A stretch of DNA of 64,000 bases from Alphaproteobacteria bacterium (GTDB taxonomy: Bacteria; Pseudomonadota; Alphaproteobacteria; GCA-2731375): contig JAJFGG010000161.1 of NCBI GenBank assembly GCA_021776235.1, forward strand, positions 172,727-236,726, read 5' to 3'. Position numbers and translations under genes: made by a program. A model generated the notes under the pieces. That model did not search any database, was not told the DNA's origin, and saw only the letters and a list, made by a program, of their open reading frames with translations. This document shows, in pieces, positions 1 to 12,448 of this stretch. Each line of letters starts with the position of its first letter. The stretch's first letter is position 1.

Positions 1-70
1 AAAGAAGCGCCCTATATAGGCCAAGCGTTTGAGTTTTCCAAGCTTTCAGACTTGCCGGCCTGCGCCTCGG

Positions 71-1432
71 TCAGTCTTTGGGCGGGGTCCATTTTGTCCG
101 CATGGTGACCAGTTCTTCCGCCGCTGAAGGATGGATGCCGACCGTGGCGTCGAATTGCGCCTTGGTGGCGTTGCATTTCAGGGCAATGCCGATCCCCTGC
201 ACCATCTCGGCCGCATCCGGTCCGACCACATGGCATCCCACGACCCGGTCGGTCTTGCTGTCGACGATCAGTTTCATGAGCGTCTTTTCGTCGTTGCCGG
301 TCAAGGTATGCTTCATGGGCGTGAAGGTGGATTTGTAGATATCGACGGCGCCGATTTCGGCCCGCGCCTGTTCCTCGGTCAACCCCACATTGCCGACGCT
401 GGGCTGGCTGAAAACGGCCGCCGGAACATCGCGGTGATTGGGCTGGCGGGGCAGGTTGCCAAAGACCGTATCGGCAAAGGCATGGCCCTCCATCAACGCC
501 ACCGGGGTCAGGGCGATCCGGTCGGTCAGATCGCCAACCGCATGAATGTTCGGGATATTGGTTTGCGACCATTCATCCACTTTCACAGCGCCACCCTTGC
601 CCAGTTCCACGCCGACCGCCTCCAGGCCCATATCGCCGCTGTTGGGGTGGCGGCCAGTGGCGTACATCACCAGGCCGGTGTCCAGGCTGTCGCCGTTGGT
701 CAGGCTCAGGCGATAGCCATTTTCCGTCGCTGCAATGGCGGTAACGTTGGTTTCGGTGCGTAGGTCGATGCCCTTCTTGCGGATTTCACCGGCCAGATGA
801 TGGCGCACGTCCCAATCAAAGCCGCGCAGGATCTGTTCGCTGCGGTACAGCTGGGTGACCGAGCGGCCCATGCCATTGAAAATGCCGGCGAACTCCACGG
901 CGATATAACCGCCGCCGACGATGGTTATATGCTCCGGCAGGCTTTCCAGGTGAAACGCCTCGTTGGAGCTGATGGCATGTTCGATGCCGGGAACGTCCGG
1001 CATCGTCGGGGTGCCGCCGGTGGCCAGCAGAATATGTTCGGCGGTGACCGTTTCGCCGGCGACCTCGATCGTATGGGCATCGGACAGACGGGCCCGGTGG
1101 TCATAGCGGCGCACGCCCGCCGAATCCAAAAGGTTGATATAGATGCCGTTCAGGCGGTCGATTTCGCGGTCCTTGTTGGCCACCAGCCTGGACCAATCAA
1201 AGCTGGCCTTGCCGACCGTCCAGCCAAACGCTGCTGCATCCTCGAAATCCTCGGAAAAGTGGGAGGCATAGACGAACAGTTTCTTCGGTACACAGCCCCG
1301 GATGACGCAGGTGCCGCCATAACGGTATTCCTCAGCCACGGCCACGCGGGCGCCATGGCCGGCGGCAATGCGTGCGGCCCGTACGCCGCCGGAACCGGCG
1401 CCAATTACGAACAGGTCAAAATCGTAGGCCAT
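71..1432 (-). CDS. gor: Glutathione-disulfide reductase
   Basis: This FAD flavoenzyme should reduce glutathione disulfide with NADPH in the cytoplasm. The 453-residue protein opens with the FAD dinucleotide motif GAGSGG (11-16), carries the redox-active disulfide in GGTCVIRGCVPKK (C42 and C47), has a second nucleotide motif GGGYIAVEF in the middle, and ends with the active-site region HPSAAEE, as in glutathione reductases. The open frame extends 19 codons further upstream, but I chose the ATG at 1432 because GGGGGA sits just before it and the protein then starts MAYDFDLFVIG, as in relatives. It stands alone, divergent from a small exported protein. Other members of the disulfide reductase family are less likely because the CVIRGC redox box is typical of this enzyme. 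Confidence 0.93.
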   Translation of the reverse strand: MAYDFDLFVIGAGSGGVRAARIAAGHGARVAVAEEYRYGGTCVIRGCVPKKLFVYASHFSEDFEDAAAFGWTVGKASFDWSRLVANKDREIDRLNGIYINLLDSAGVRRYDHRARLSDAHTIEVAGETVTAEHILLATGGTPTMPDVPGIEHAISSNEAFHLESLPEHITIVGGGYIAVEFAGIFNGMGRSVTQLYRSEQILRGFDWDVRHHLAGEIRKKGIDLRTETNVTAIAATENGYRLSLTNGDSLDTGLVMYATGRHPNSGDMGLEAVGVELGKGGAVKVDEWSQTNIPNIHAVGDLTDRIALTPVALMEGHAFADTVFGNLPRQPNHRDVPAAVFSQPSVGNVGLTEEQARAEIGAVDIYKSTFTPMKHTLTGNDEKTLMKLIVDSKTDRVVGCHVVGPDAAEMVQGIGIALKCNATKAQFDATVGIHPSAAEELVTMRTKWTPPKD

Positions 1433-1581
1433 CAATATTCCCCCAAAGGCAGACAGGAGGTCTGCAATATCACGCTTTCCAGTATTCAACTAGGTATCGC
1501 CGTTGGCAATTCACGGATAGGCCGCTAAAACATGACGCAATCTTGAATGCCGATGGGCCACAGAAAAGGATAGGTTTCAAT

Positions 1582-2028
1582 ATGCGCATGCTTCCGATCT
1601 TGTTGTTCACTTTGCTGCCGGGCTTGGCCTGGGCGGCGGAAGGACAGGATGCCGCCGCCCTGTCCGCCGCCAAGTCCCTGCGCTGTGTCTTCCCAAGCGG
1701 CGTAGAGACAAACTGGGAGGCCGGCGCCTATCAAACCCGCCCGCAGAAGGGTTTCTCTTTCTCCATCGAGGCCATCAATACCGCGCGCGGCAACGCCAAG
1801 GCGGTTGGGCGAAGAGGCGCTTCGCACCTGGAAATGATCGCTCTGTCCAATGTGCGCCATTTCCTGGGCTTCACGGCAAGTGGTGATTTGAACGTCACCT
1901 CGGTGCATAGCCAGTTTGCCCGCGACGCGGGAGAATTTCTGGCCAGCCACTCTGTCCATATGGCCAGTCAGCCGCCTCAGACCTTTCAGCATTACGGAAA
2001 CTGCCGGCCGACTTCGGATAAGGAGTGA
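1582..2028 (+). CDS. Small exported protein, function unknown
   Basis: This is a 148-residue protein that I do not recognise. Residues 1-18 form a clean signal peptide (short basic start, then LPILLFTLLPGLAWA with an AxA-type cleavage site), so it is probably periplasmic. The mature part has two cysteines, one near residue 34 and one near the C-terminus, which could form a disulfide. It has no lipobox and no obvious enzyme motif. The frame is open upstream, but the ATG at 1582 is the only start that puts the signal peptide at the N-terminus. It lies between the divergent gor and alaS, and its link to either is unknown. Confidence 0.6.
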   Translation: MRMLPILLFTLLPGLAWAAEGQDAAALSAAKSLRCVFPSGVETNWEAGAYQTRPQKGFSFSIEAINTARGNAKAVGRRGASHLEMIALSNVRHFLGFTASGDLNVTSVHSQFARDAGEFLASHSVHMASQPPQTFQHYGNCRPTSDKE

Positions 2029-2176
2029 CCGCCGTCGCCTCGCCTGCGCTGCTGGACAGTATGGGGCCGGGGGGCTATTTTCCGCCCGCCCGGCGATTTG
2101 GCCGCGCCGGGCTCGTTGGGCGAAACTGATTTCGCCGGGCATAATTCAGGCTATGGCAGTGGGTGGATAGGACGAG

Positions 2177-4864
<2,688 letters not shown>

Positions 4865-4886
4865 GCCGCCGGGGAGTAGTGCCGCC

Positions 4887-6089
4887 ATGACAATCAAGCA
4901 GCGGCTTTATGATTTGTTGGAGGGCGGTAACCGGACCAACTTCAGCCACCGCCTGATAGATATCCTGCTTAGTCTCTTGATTATCTGCAACGTCCTGTCG
5001 GTGGCGCTGGAATCGATGCCCCTCATCGAGGCCGCGCATGTCACCGGTTTTGCCATATTCGAGATTTTCTCTTTGGCCGTCTTCACCATCGAATACGTCA
5101 CCCGCCTTTGGGTCTGTACAGAACACCTGCCACTGAAACGCCTGCGCGCCAGTGAAGCGCGGCGGCGTTACGCGCTTTCGCCCTTCATGATCATCGACCT
5201 GCTGGCGATCCTGCCGTCCCTGCTGGTTAGCTTTATCGGTATGGATTTGCGCTTCCTGCGCATCTTTCGCCTGTTGCGCCTTTTGAAACTGGCCCGTTAT
5301 TCGCCGACCATCATCACTCTGGGGCGGGTGCTCTATAACGAACGCCGGGCTCTGGGCGCCGTCGTCATTATCATGTTCGGTCTGTTAATGCTGTCGGCCT
5401 CGATCATGACGATCATCGAGGCTGAAGCGCAGCCGGAGGCTTTCGGCTCAATTCCCGCCTCCATGTGGTGGGCGCTGGCCACCCTGTCCACGGTGGGCTA
5501 TGGCGACGTGGTGCCTATCACCGCCCTGGGGCGGATCTTTGGCGGCATCGTAACCCTGTTGGGCGTTGCCATGTATGCCCTGCCCATTGCCATCATCGCC
5601 TCGGGCTTCACGAATGAAAGCCGGCGGCGGGATTTTGTCATCACCTGGGGCATGGTGGCGCGGGTGCCCTTGTTCGCCAAACTGGATCCGGTCCTGTTGG
5701 CCAAGATCGGCGGCCTGCTGCGTGCCAAATCCGTGCCCTCGGGTTACGAAATTGTCCATCGCGGGCAACCAGCGGATAGCATGTACTTCGTCGTCTCGGG
5801 GGAAGTGGTCATCGATCTTGACGATCATCGCGTAAGCCTGGAAGAGGGTGACTTCTTTGGCGAACTCGCCTTGTTGCAGGATACCCATCGGCGCGCCCAT
5901 GCCTTTGCTCTGACAGAATGCCGTTTGATGCAGTTGATGAAATCCGATTTCCACGGCCTGATGGAAGCAGAACCGAAACTGCGCGAGGAAATTGCCGCCG
6001 TGGCCGCCGAACGCCTGCGCGAGAGCGAATGGTCTCACGGCGACATCCCTGACGAAGAAATCCGCGACCAGCCGATCCAGGGGGAATAG
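4887..6089 (+). CDS. Voltage-gated K+ channel with cyclic-nucleotide-binding domain
   Basis: This inner-membrane ion channel has 400 residues and the layout of the MloK1 group. S1-S3 span roughly residues 23-117. An arginine-rich S4 (LRFLRIFRLLRLLKLARY, about 121-138) is the voltage-sensor-like helix. The pore helix and selectivity filter TVGYGD lie at 202-207, which indicates potassium selectivity. After S6 comes a cNMP-binding domain (about 262-385) with FGELALL at 324-330 and a following Arg-Arg-Ala at 335-337, the usual phosphate-contacting region. A ligand cannot be assigned to cAMP or cGMP from sequence. It sits 22 bases after alaS, so the two may be cotranscribed, though a functional link is not apparent. 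Confidence 0.9.
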   Translation: MTIKQRLYDLLEGGNRTNFSHRLIDILLSLLIICNVLSVALESMPLIEAAHVTGFAIFEIFSLAVFTIEYVTRLWVCTEHLPLKRLRASEARRRYALSPFMIIDLLAILPSLLVSFIGMDLRFLRIFRLLRLLKLARYSPTIITLGRVLYNERRALGAVVIIMFGLLMLSASIMTIIEAEAQPEAFGSIPASMWWALATLSTVGYGDVVPITALGRIFGGIVTLLGVAMYALPIAIIASGFTNESRRRDFVITWGMVARVPLFAKLDPVLLAKIGGLLRAKSVPSGYEIVHRGQPADSMYFVVSGEVVIDLDDHRVSLEEGDFFGELALLQDTHRRAHAFALTECRLMQLMKSDFHGLMEAEPKLREEIAAVAAERLRESEWSHGDIPDEEIRDQPIQGE

Positions 6090-6530
6090 GTTGGTATTGC
6101 GTACCGAGTACTGTGCAGTAAAAAGACCAAGCCCCCACTCTTTCAAGCTCAAGGCCCGCGTACACAGATCCTTTTGTTCATAGGCGGCCGGGTCTATACA
6201 CGTACCCTGCCATTAAGTGGTTCGACTGTAATGCTTAAATTTTGTTGTGTTACGAAAAGCCCCACACAGCTGCATTTCCATCCGTAAAACGTCCCTAGAC
6301 TCGCGATAGTGACTAGCGTGAGGGCTATGGTTTGAGCAAATAGCCGCAGTCTGCGCCCATTGACAATTATCCTGCATACTAGTTAGCCTTAATTGCATAA
6401 ACGAGGCGCGGCTACCGTATTCATTGAACGGATTTGACGATGGCTAATACAGCGCTCCGTCTGTCGCATGATATTTGCAAACAAGGATTGGATATAGCGA
6501 AACACACTCGGCTAAAAGGAGGAGGAAATA
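6090..6530. other. AT-richer intergenic leader before the 772-aa gene
   Basis: This 441-base stretch between the channel gene and the 772-residue gene is visibly richer in A and T than its flanks. I see no tRNA, insertion-sequence end or long inverted repeat. A TTGACA hexamer at 6360-6365, followed by ATTATCC, is a possible -35 element, but no good -10 box lies 16-18 bases downstream. A frame opening with ATG at 6434 runs into the next gene out of frame and lacks a ribosome-binding site, so I do not call it. The very strong GGAGGAGGA ahead of the next start ends the region. Confidence 0.5.
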
Positions 6531-8849
6531 ATGGCGATCGTCCAGGCAACCGTTCCGCAGGCACACCTTGCCACAGCCATGGGGGCGCCGAACCAGCTAC
6601 TGGTGGAGTACAACTCGAACATTTTGTTACCGGTTCCCGGGCCGAAGCTATTTGTTCGATTGCGTCGGAATTTCTTGCGTGCGGTGATGGATCTGAACGA
6701 GTTTCTCGTTTTCGCCGAAGACGCGCGTGAGTTCTTCGCGGCGGGCGGGAGGCTTGATTTTCCCAGGACTATCGATCCTTTTGCCGTTGCTGTGCGGAAT
6801 AGTGCGTCTCCCTACGAAAAAACCATGGCGTCCTCGGCGCGTGATGCGATGGACAAGGAACGATACGGGACATCCCGTGCGAAGCCTTCGACGGTCGCGA
6901 CAAGTTTCCGGGAACCTGCCAGGCATATGAAAGAGGCCCTACTGGTCCGGCTCGCCAACGCCAACTACGTGTTTCACGAAATGTTCGAAGCCGGCCTCCT
7001 GACGAGTTCACCGACCCTGTTTGACGCCGACTTCGCGAAGGCCAGAAACTTCAGTGCACGCTGTGTGCTGGTTCTGCAAATTCTTGTCGCCAACCGCAAG
7101 GCGCATGTCCCCCGGACGGTGACGAATATGATGATCCTACTCGCCGATCAGGCCCTGGCGGAAGCACGGCAGAATTTTCCAGGCTCCTTGCACAAGGGGT
7201 TCATAGGTCTCTCTGCGCCGACCAAGAAACTGCTTGTCCAGTGGTTGGTCGCGTTCCACCTGGAAAGCGCCGCTTCAGGAGTCAAGGCATTCGCAGTGGA
7301 CCTAATGCCCGACTTGGGTTTTGCGCCCAAGTACTTCCCACATGAGTGGGCGATGAACCGTCGCGAGCGCATGAAGCTTGGTTTAGGGACGCCGGAGTTG
7401 CGGGGGCCGTTGGCGACCGAGCCGGTTCCGCCCCAGGGCACCTATCGCCGGGAAGACTACGTTGCATCGCGGGATGAGGTCACCCTGGTGACCGCCGAAC
7501 GACTCGGCAGGACCGTGCAGGAATCGCTGACCGTGGGCACGAGTTCGCTACGCCAGGCGGTCGACTCGCTATACTACTCCGGCGGCGGTACCCTCAATCA
7601 GCTTACGGCGGCGGCGTCGAAGTCGCTGCTGGCCGAGGAGCGGCGTAGCCGCGTGCTCTCGATAATTCAGGAGTTCAGCGAGTCGCGCGAAAGCGCCACC
7701 ATCGAGGCTCGCGCCCGTAGCACTGCCTCGACGGTCGTGCGCGAGGCCGCTGGCATCGATTCGAAGCTGGCGGCAACCCATCACCGGTTCAAGGCCGTCC
7801 TGCCCGTCGACGTGTCCGTCGAGATGTACGACGCGGGATTGACCTGGAGCCCGCGCGTGTTCAACCCATTTTTCAGGCTCCATAGGGCGATCCGTAAGAC
7901 CTATGCCGACGCCAAAGCATCGCATGTCATGCAGTTCTATGTTCCCGAGCCGCTAACGCCAGCCATCAGTTACGAAACCTACTACATCTACACCACGCTC
8001 AGTCTGAAGAGCGCGGACGACGTTCACTACGTCACAAAGTCGTTCCACTTTCACCTCGAAGTTACCGATCGTCAGGATTATCCGGATTTCGCCAACTCTT
8101 ACGCCGAATTTACGCAAGAGGACACATGGCGTAATGATTCCGATAACTGGGATATTGGCTTCGAGATCAATAATTACAGCGGCGGGACCATTCGCGGCGA
8201 GGTTTGGGTCGAGATGGAAGACGAAGACCACTGGGAAGGCTCAGTTTACATCTCGATCCCGGTGCTCCGCTACGACCAAGGAACGGTAAACAGACTGGCG
8301 GATTTCCAGGTTGAGATGCGCGACTACGAATACCAGCGCCAGGCCTTGGAGGCCCAGGCGCACCAGTACGCGCATATCAAGCAGCGAGAGTTCATCGAGC
8401 GCCACGAACGGCTCACCGAGCTGCAGAAAATTGTGTTCGAGGCGCTTATTCGCCGCGTTTGTTCGTCGAGCCTGTCTTCGAATCTTTCGTACTATAAGGA
8501 GATCATATCGCGGTGCATTGATTGGCCCCACGCCAAGATTGAGTTCGAGGCCGCACCGCTGGACGCCCTCATATTCCCTGACTTCCCAGCCGACCATTTC
8601 GTCAACAGCCCGGCCGTCCGGTTCTTCCTGCCAATTATTCGCAGCGCGGAAACAACGTTGCTCGACACGCTGACGGACACGGGCTCATTTCTACTGCGCA
8701 ATCACGTCGAGAACACAGTTCGCAGGATAGACGCTGTCCGTGATCGCCTGGCGGCGAACGGTCCGGATCAACTCGACCGGTTTTCAACCGAGATGGTGAT
8801 TGGCGAGCATATCGAAGCTGTCATGAGTGAACATGACCATGCGAGCTAG
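6531..8849 (+). CDS. Large uncharacterised protein paired with a PhoD-like hydrolase
   Basis: I do not recognise this 772-residue protein. It shows no signal peptide and no membrane segment, so it is probably cytoplasmic. Residues 1-300 are mainly helical with many aromatic and basic residues. Residues 320-420 look like amphipathic helices rich in Ala, Ser and Arg. Residues 470-585 are strongly beta-like, with alternating aromatic and charged residues (YETYYIYTTLSL, GEVWVEMEDEDHWEGSVYIS). Residues 585-640 form a probable coiled coil rich in Glu, Gln and Arg. A mixed C-terminal domain follows. The start is well supported by GGAGGAGGAAATA before the ATG. The PhoD-like gene begins 3 bases after its stop, so the two should be translated together. 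Codon choice looks more even than in the neighbouring core genes, which hints at transfer. Confidence 0.8.
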   Translation: MAIVQATVPQAHLATAMGAPNQLLVEYNSNILLPVPGPKLFVRLRRNFLRAVMDLNEFLVFAEDAREFFAAGGRLDFPRTIDPFAVAVRNSASPYEKTMASSARDAMDKERYGTSRAKPSTVATSFREPARHMKEALLVRLANANYVFHEMFEAGLLTSSPTLFDADFAKARNFSARCVLVLQILVANRKAHVPRTVTNMMILLADQALAEARQNFPGSLHKGFIGLSAPTKKLLVQWLVAFHLESAASGVKAFAVDLMPDLGFAPKYFPHEWAMNRRERMKLGLGTPELRGPLATEPVPPQGTYRREDYVASRDEVTLVTAERLGRTVQESLTVGTSSLRQAVDSLYYSGGGTLNQLTAAASKSLLAEERRSRVLSIIQEFSESRESATIEARARSTASTVVREAAGIDSKLAATHHRFKAVLPVDVSVEMYDAGLTWSPRVFNPFFRLHRAIRKTYADAKASHVMQFYVPEPLTPAISYETYYIYTTLSLKSADDVHYVTKSFHFHLEVTDRQDYPDFANSYAEFTQEDTWRNDSDNWDIGFEINNYSGGTIRGEVWVEMEDEDHWEGSVYISIPVLRYDQGTVNRLADFQVEMRDYEYQRQALEAQAHQYAHIKQREFIERHERLTELQKIVFEALIRRVCSSSLSSNLSYYKEIISRCIDWPHAKIEFEAAPLDALIFPDFPADHFVNSPAVRFFLPIIRSAETTLLDTLTDTGSFLLRNHVENTVRRIDAVRDRLAANGPDQLDRFSTEMVIGEHIEAVMSEHDHAS

Positions 8850-8852
8850 GTC

Positions 8853-10406
8853 ATGAAATCGATCGAATACCCGAATGTTGTTTCGGACCTTGTCGTTATT
8901 GAGTTTCGTGGAGGCGGGCGGGTTGGTTTCACGGTACGCCCTCTCGGTGCCGGTTATTACCGGCTCGTCATCTGGCCGGAAGGCCTGCCGGATCCGTCCC
9001 TGTTCGCACATGCTTTGTTTTGCTTTGAGTCGACCGAGGGCGAACCGCTTCACGCGGTGGTCGATATGCGAGGGTATCGGGCGCGACCGTTCGGCGTGTG
9101 GCAATGGGCCCTGCTGCCGACTTCGCCATCATCGTCGCCGCTGGATGATCTGGCGCGGGCGGCGACAGGGTTTGACGTCCAAGCCCGCAACCGGTTCCGG
9201 GTGTCCACGGATGAGCCGCGCGGCGAGGTCCGGTGTGTTGCGTGGAGTTGCCATCAGCCATACGAGACAGAAGCGGGCCGGCGCGCGGTCCTGCAGGAAG
9301 ATGCCGCCGAGATCCTTGAGTGGTACGCGGCAGAAGTCGACGCCTACCAGCCGCACGTTGTCTGGGGTCAGGGCGATACGGGTTACTCGGACGGCACGGA
9401 CGCGGTCGACTTTTCAAACCAAGTGTATGACCAGGGAGACTGGTATCGCAATATCGAGAACCGGACGTGGTTGCGGCAGGAGTATCGCCGCATGTACCGG
9501 CATTTCTGGAGCCTGCCGCAGATGCGCCGCGTGTTGTCGGCGTTTCCGCATCTGTTCATGTGGGACGACCACGAAATCCACGATGGCTGGGGCAGCGAGG
9601 GAAGAGATTTCCAACCGGGCAACATCGAGATGTTCCGGATCGCCAAGGAGGTCGCGAACGAGTACATACTGAACGCCGGGCCGCGGGTGCGCCCGGACGG
9701 CGCGGAAGCGCACCAGGCCTATTTGATGGGGCCAATGGCGGCTTTCATCTTCGATACCCGGTCGACGCGCAACTACGAAGCGCCAAGGGATCGGCTCATC
9801 TCGCGCGAACAGTATGAAGATTTCGTCGGCTTCCTACGATCGCTACGCGAAGCGACCAGCGTACGCCATCTTGTAACATGCACTACGGTGCCGTTCATAA
9901 GTCTGCGGACCTGGGTCACCGCGTTGGCGTCTCGCGCACCGAACGCCGTCAATAACACGCTACTTACCGGAATTCGCGACGATGTCCGCGATGCATGGAA
10001 TTCACCTGGTAACATCAGCACGCTGACGGAAATTCTGGCGGCGCTTCGCTGGTTCATGCGCGAACGGCCCGATGTGAGCGTTAGCAACATCTCCGGCGAT
10101 ATCCATGTTGCTCAGGCCTACGAACTCCACATCCCAGGCGCGCCGCGTCCCGTCTATCAGGTCACGACGTCGGCAATAACGAACCGTCACCACCCGCCTG
10201 ACCTGGTTGCTTACCTAGCCGAGGTTGGCGATGTTGAAGGCGATACCGAATACGTCGAAGGCATCGGTCACGTACGGCGGATCTGGAGCACGATCACAGA
10301 CCCCAATGTGCTGTTGATGCAGTTCCGAACCGATGAGGCAAATTATACACTTAAGGTTTGGGACACGGAAAACCCTCGCGAAAAAGAACTCTCGTTAAGC
10401 GCATAA
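8853..10406 (+). CDS. PhoD-like metallophosphoesterase, no signal peptide
   Basis: This is a 517-residue protein of the alkaline phosphatase D / PhoD-like metallophosphatase superfamily, which hydrolyses phosphate mono- or diesters with a metal centre. Metal-ligand motifs are visible in order: WGQGDTGYSDG (171-181), MWDDHEIHDGWG (236-247) and SGDIHVAQAY (414-423). About 125 residues precede the catalytic domain, as in PhoD proteins that carry an N-terminal beta domain. It lacks the twin-arginine signal of secreted PhoD, so it is likely cytoplasmic. The ATG lies 3 bases after the stop of the 772-residue gene. The substrate cannot be read from sequence. It could act on phospholipid, teichoic-acid-like or nucleotide phosphodiesters. 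Confidence 0.82.
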   Translation: MKSIEYPNVVSDLVVIEFRGGGRVGFTVRPLGAGYYRLVIWPEGLPDPSLFAHALFCFESTEGEPLHAVVDMRGYRARPFGVWQWALLPTSPSSSPLDDLARAATGFDVQARNRFRVSTDEPRGEVRCVAWSCHQPYETEAGRRAVLQEDAAEILEWYAAEVDAYQPHVVWGQGDTGYSDGTDAVDFSNQVYDQGDWYRNIENRTWLRQEYRRMYRHFWSLPQMRRVLSAFPHLFMWDDHEIHDGWGSEGRDFQPGNIEMFRIAKEVANEYILNAGPRVRPDGAEAHQAYLMGPMAAFIFDTRSTRNYEAPRDRLISREQYEDFVGFLRSLREATSVRHLVTCTTVPFISLRTWVTALASRAPNAVNNTLLTGIRDDVRDAWNSPGNISTLTEILAALRWFMRERPDVSVSNISGDIHVAQAYELHIPGAPRPVYQVTTSAITNRHHPPDLVAYLAEVGDVEGDTEYVEGIGHVRRIWSTITDPNVLLMQFRTDEANYTLKVWDTENPREKELSLSA

Positions 10407-10495
10407 CGTCCAAAGAAACGCGACGGCCCCAGGCCAAGTGCGGGGTTGGGGCTTGTTGTTTGAATCTTATCGGCCATAGAGCCTGCCCGGTAAAC

Positions 10496-10532
10496 AAAAA
10501 AAGTCCGGGCCCGCCAATTATGGCGAGCCCGG
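10496..10532 (-). terminator. Rho-independent terminator of icd
   Basis: On the minus strand an 11-base-pair GC-rich stem (arms 10532-10522 and 10515-10505, closed by one G-U wobble, six-base loop) is followed by a run of seven T (10502-10496). It lies about 28 bases after the icd stop. The stem may also slow transcripts arriving from the PhoD-like gene on the other strand. Confidence 0.88.
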
Positions 10533-10560
10533 CGTCGTTTTCTGTTTCAGGCTTGACTGT

Positions 10561-11775
10561 TCAAGCCATGGCCTTCTGCAGGTTCTCGTCCAGAGTATCC
10601 AGGAACTGGTTGGTGGTCAGCCATTTTTGCTGGGGTCCGATCAGGATCGCCAGATCCTTGGTCATGGCGCCGGATTCCACGGTTTGCACACAGACCTGTT
10701 CCAGGGTCTCGGCGAACTGTGTGACCGCCGGCGTATCATCCATACGGCCGCGGTGCTTCAGTCCGCCGGTCCAGGCAAAGATCGAGGCGATGGGAGTGGT
10801 TGATGTCTCCTCGCCCTTCTGATGCTGGCGGAAATGCCGTGTGACGGTGCCATGCGCCGCCTCGGCCTCCACCGTCTTGCCATCGGGGGTCATCAGGATC
10901 GAGGTCATCAGGCCCAGCGAGCCGAAGCCCTGGGCCACCGTGTCGGACTGCACATCGCCATCATAGTTCTTGCAGGCCCAGATGAACTCGCCTTCCCATT
11001 TCAGGGCGCAGGCCACCATGTCATCGATCAGGCGATGCTCGTAGGTCAGGCCCTCCGCCTTGTAGGCATCGGCGAATTCCGCCTCGAACACTTCCTCGAA
11101 CAGATCCTTGAAGCGGCCGTCATAGGCCTTCAGGATGGTGTTCTTGGTGGACAGATAGACCGGCCATTTGCGCTGCGCGCCATAGCTTAGACAGGCGCGG
11201 GCAAAATCCCGGATCGAGTCATCCAGATTGTACATGCCCATGGCGATACCGGCGGAGGGGAAATCAAAGACCTCCCGCTCAATCGTCTCGCCGCCGCCCT
11301 CGGGCTCGAACTTCATGGTCAACTTGCCCTTGCCCGGCACCAGGAAATCGGTGGCGCGGTACTGGTCACCATAGGCATGACGCCCAATCACGATGGGATG
11401 GGTCCAACCGGGCACCAGGCGGGGGACGTTCTGGCAGATGATCGGTTCGCGAAAAACCGTGCCACCCAGAATGTTTCGGATGGTGCCGTTGGGCGAACGC
11501 CACATGGACTTCAGGCCGAATTCCTCGACCCGCTCCTCGTCCGGCGTAATGGTGGCGCATTTGACGCCGACGCCGTATTCCTTGATGGCCTCGGCGCAAT
11601 CGATGGTAATCTGGTCGTCGGTTTCGTCCCGCTTCTCGATTCCCAGATCGTAATATTTCAGATCTACGTCTAGGTAGGGCAGTATCAATTTTTCCTTGAT
11701 AAAGGCCCAGATAATGCGCGTCATTTCATCCCCGTCGAGTTCCACGACAGGGGTCTTCACCTTGATCTTGCTCAT
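10561..11775 (-). CDS. icd: NADP-dependent isocitrate dehydrogenase
   Basis: This TCA-cycle enzyme oxidatively decarboxylates isocitrate to 2-oxoglutarate, making NADPH. The 404-residue protein begins [20 protein letters not shown] and includes the substrate-binding [18 protein letters not shown], the metal-binding region with [20 protein letters not shown], and the cofactor region [15 protein letters not shown]. This is the eukaryote-like, roughly 400-residue NADP type common in Alphaproteobacteria. The frame is open 54 codons upstream, but ATG 11775 has AGAGG just before it and matches relatives. It has its own strong terminator, so it is probably transcribed alone or with the LOG-family gene upstream. 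Confidence 0.97.
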   Translation of the reverse strand: MSKIKVKTPVVELDGDEMTRIIWAFIKEKLILPYLDVDLKYYDLGIEKRDETDDQITIDCAEAIKEYGVGVKCATITPDEERVEEFGLKSMWRSPNGTIRNILGGTVFREPIICQNVPRLVPGWTHPIVIGRHAYGDQYRATDFLVPGKGKLTMKFEPEGGGETIEREVFDFPSAGIAMGMYNLDDSIRDFARACLSYGAQRKWPVYLSTKNTILKAYDGRFKDLFEEVFEAEFADAYKAEGLTYEHRLIDDMVACALKWEGEFIWACKNYDGDVQSDTVAQGFGSLGLMTSILMTPDGKTVEAEAAHGTVTRHFRQHQKGEETSTTPIASIFAWTGGLKHRGRMDDTPAVTQFAETLEQVCVQTVESGAMTKDLAILIGPQQKWLTTNQFLDTLDENLQKAMA

Positions 11776-11863
11776 ATACCTAACCTCTTGGGTGGCTTGA
11801 TCCACCAAATGTTTGTTGTTCCGGCGGACAATATCACCCACGCCGGTCAGGTCAAAGGCCCGT

Positions 11864-12448
11864 TCACAGTCTTTCCGGATAACCCGGCCCGTGCGATGAT
11901 GGGGCGGCCGCCAGACAGTCGAAAACCTGGTCCACATCTGTGGCGAGGGTATAGAATTCCGCGATGCCCGGATCGGCGAAACCGTCCGCGACCACGGCCT
12001 TCAGCAGCGCCGTCAGGGGCTGCCAATAACCGCCATCATCCAGGATTATCAAGGGTTTGTCGTGCAGCCGCAACTGCCGCCAGGAGATGATCTCGAAGGT
12101 CTCATCAAGGGTCCCGATGCCGCCCGGCAGGGCAACAAAGGCGTCGGCAAGTTCAAACATCATCTGTTTGCGGCTGTGCATGCTGTCGACCACATGCAGT
12201 TCAGTCAAGCCGTGATGGCCGACTTCCCAATTTTGCAAATGCTTTGGGATCACGCCGATCACCTCGCCCCCCGCCGCCAGGACCGCATCCGCCGTCGCAC
12301 CCATCAGACCCACATGGCCGCCGCCATAGATCAGCCGCATGCCGCGCCTCGCGATTTCTTGACCCAGCGCGACTGCGGTATCGCGATAACCTTGTTGTTG
12401 GCCAAATCGAGAGCCACAATAGACGCAAATAGAGGAGACCTCTGCCAT
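11864..12448 (-). CDS. LOG-family protein (cytokinin riboside 5'-monophosphate phosphoribohydrolase type)
   Basis: This 194-residue Rossmann-like protein carries the LOG signature PGGIGTLDE and an N-terminal VYCGS strand-loop. Family members release adenine-type bases from nucleoside 5'-monophosphates. In bacteria the natural substrate may be AMP or a cytokinin nucleotide. The ATG at 12448 has AGGAA upstream and fits the usual start ([13 protein letters not shown]). The start codon shares bases with that of the divergent gene at 12447, so the two ribosome-binding sites each lie inside the other gene. icd lies downstream on the same strand after 88 bases. Confidence 0.88.
   Translation of the reverse strand: MAEVSSICVYCGSRFGQQQGYRDTAVALGQEIARRGMRLIYGGGHVGLMGATADAVLAAGGEVIGVIPKHLQNWEVGHHGLTELHVVDSMHSRKQMMFELADAFVALPGGIGTLDETFEIISWRQLRLHDKPLIILDDGGYWQPLTALLKAVVADGFADPGIAEFYTLATDVDQVFDCLAAAPSSHGPGYPERL

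Noticed and set aside
6434..6730. Small frame opening just before the 772-aa gene
   Set aside because: It overlaps the strongly supported start at 6531 out of frame and lacks its own ribosome site.
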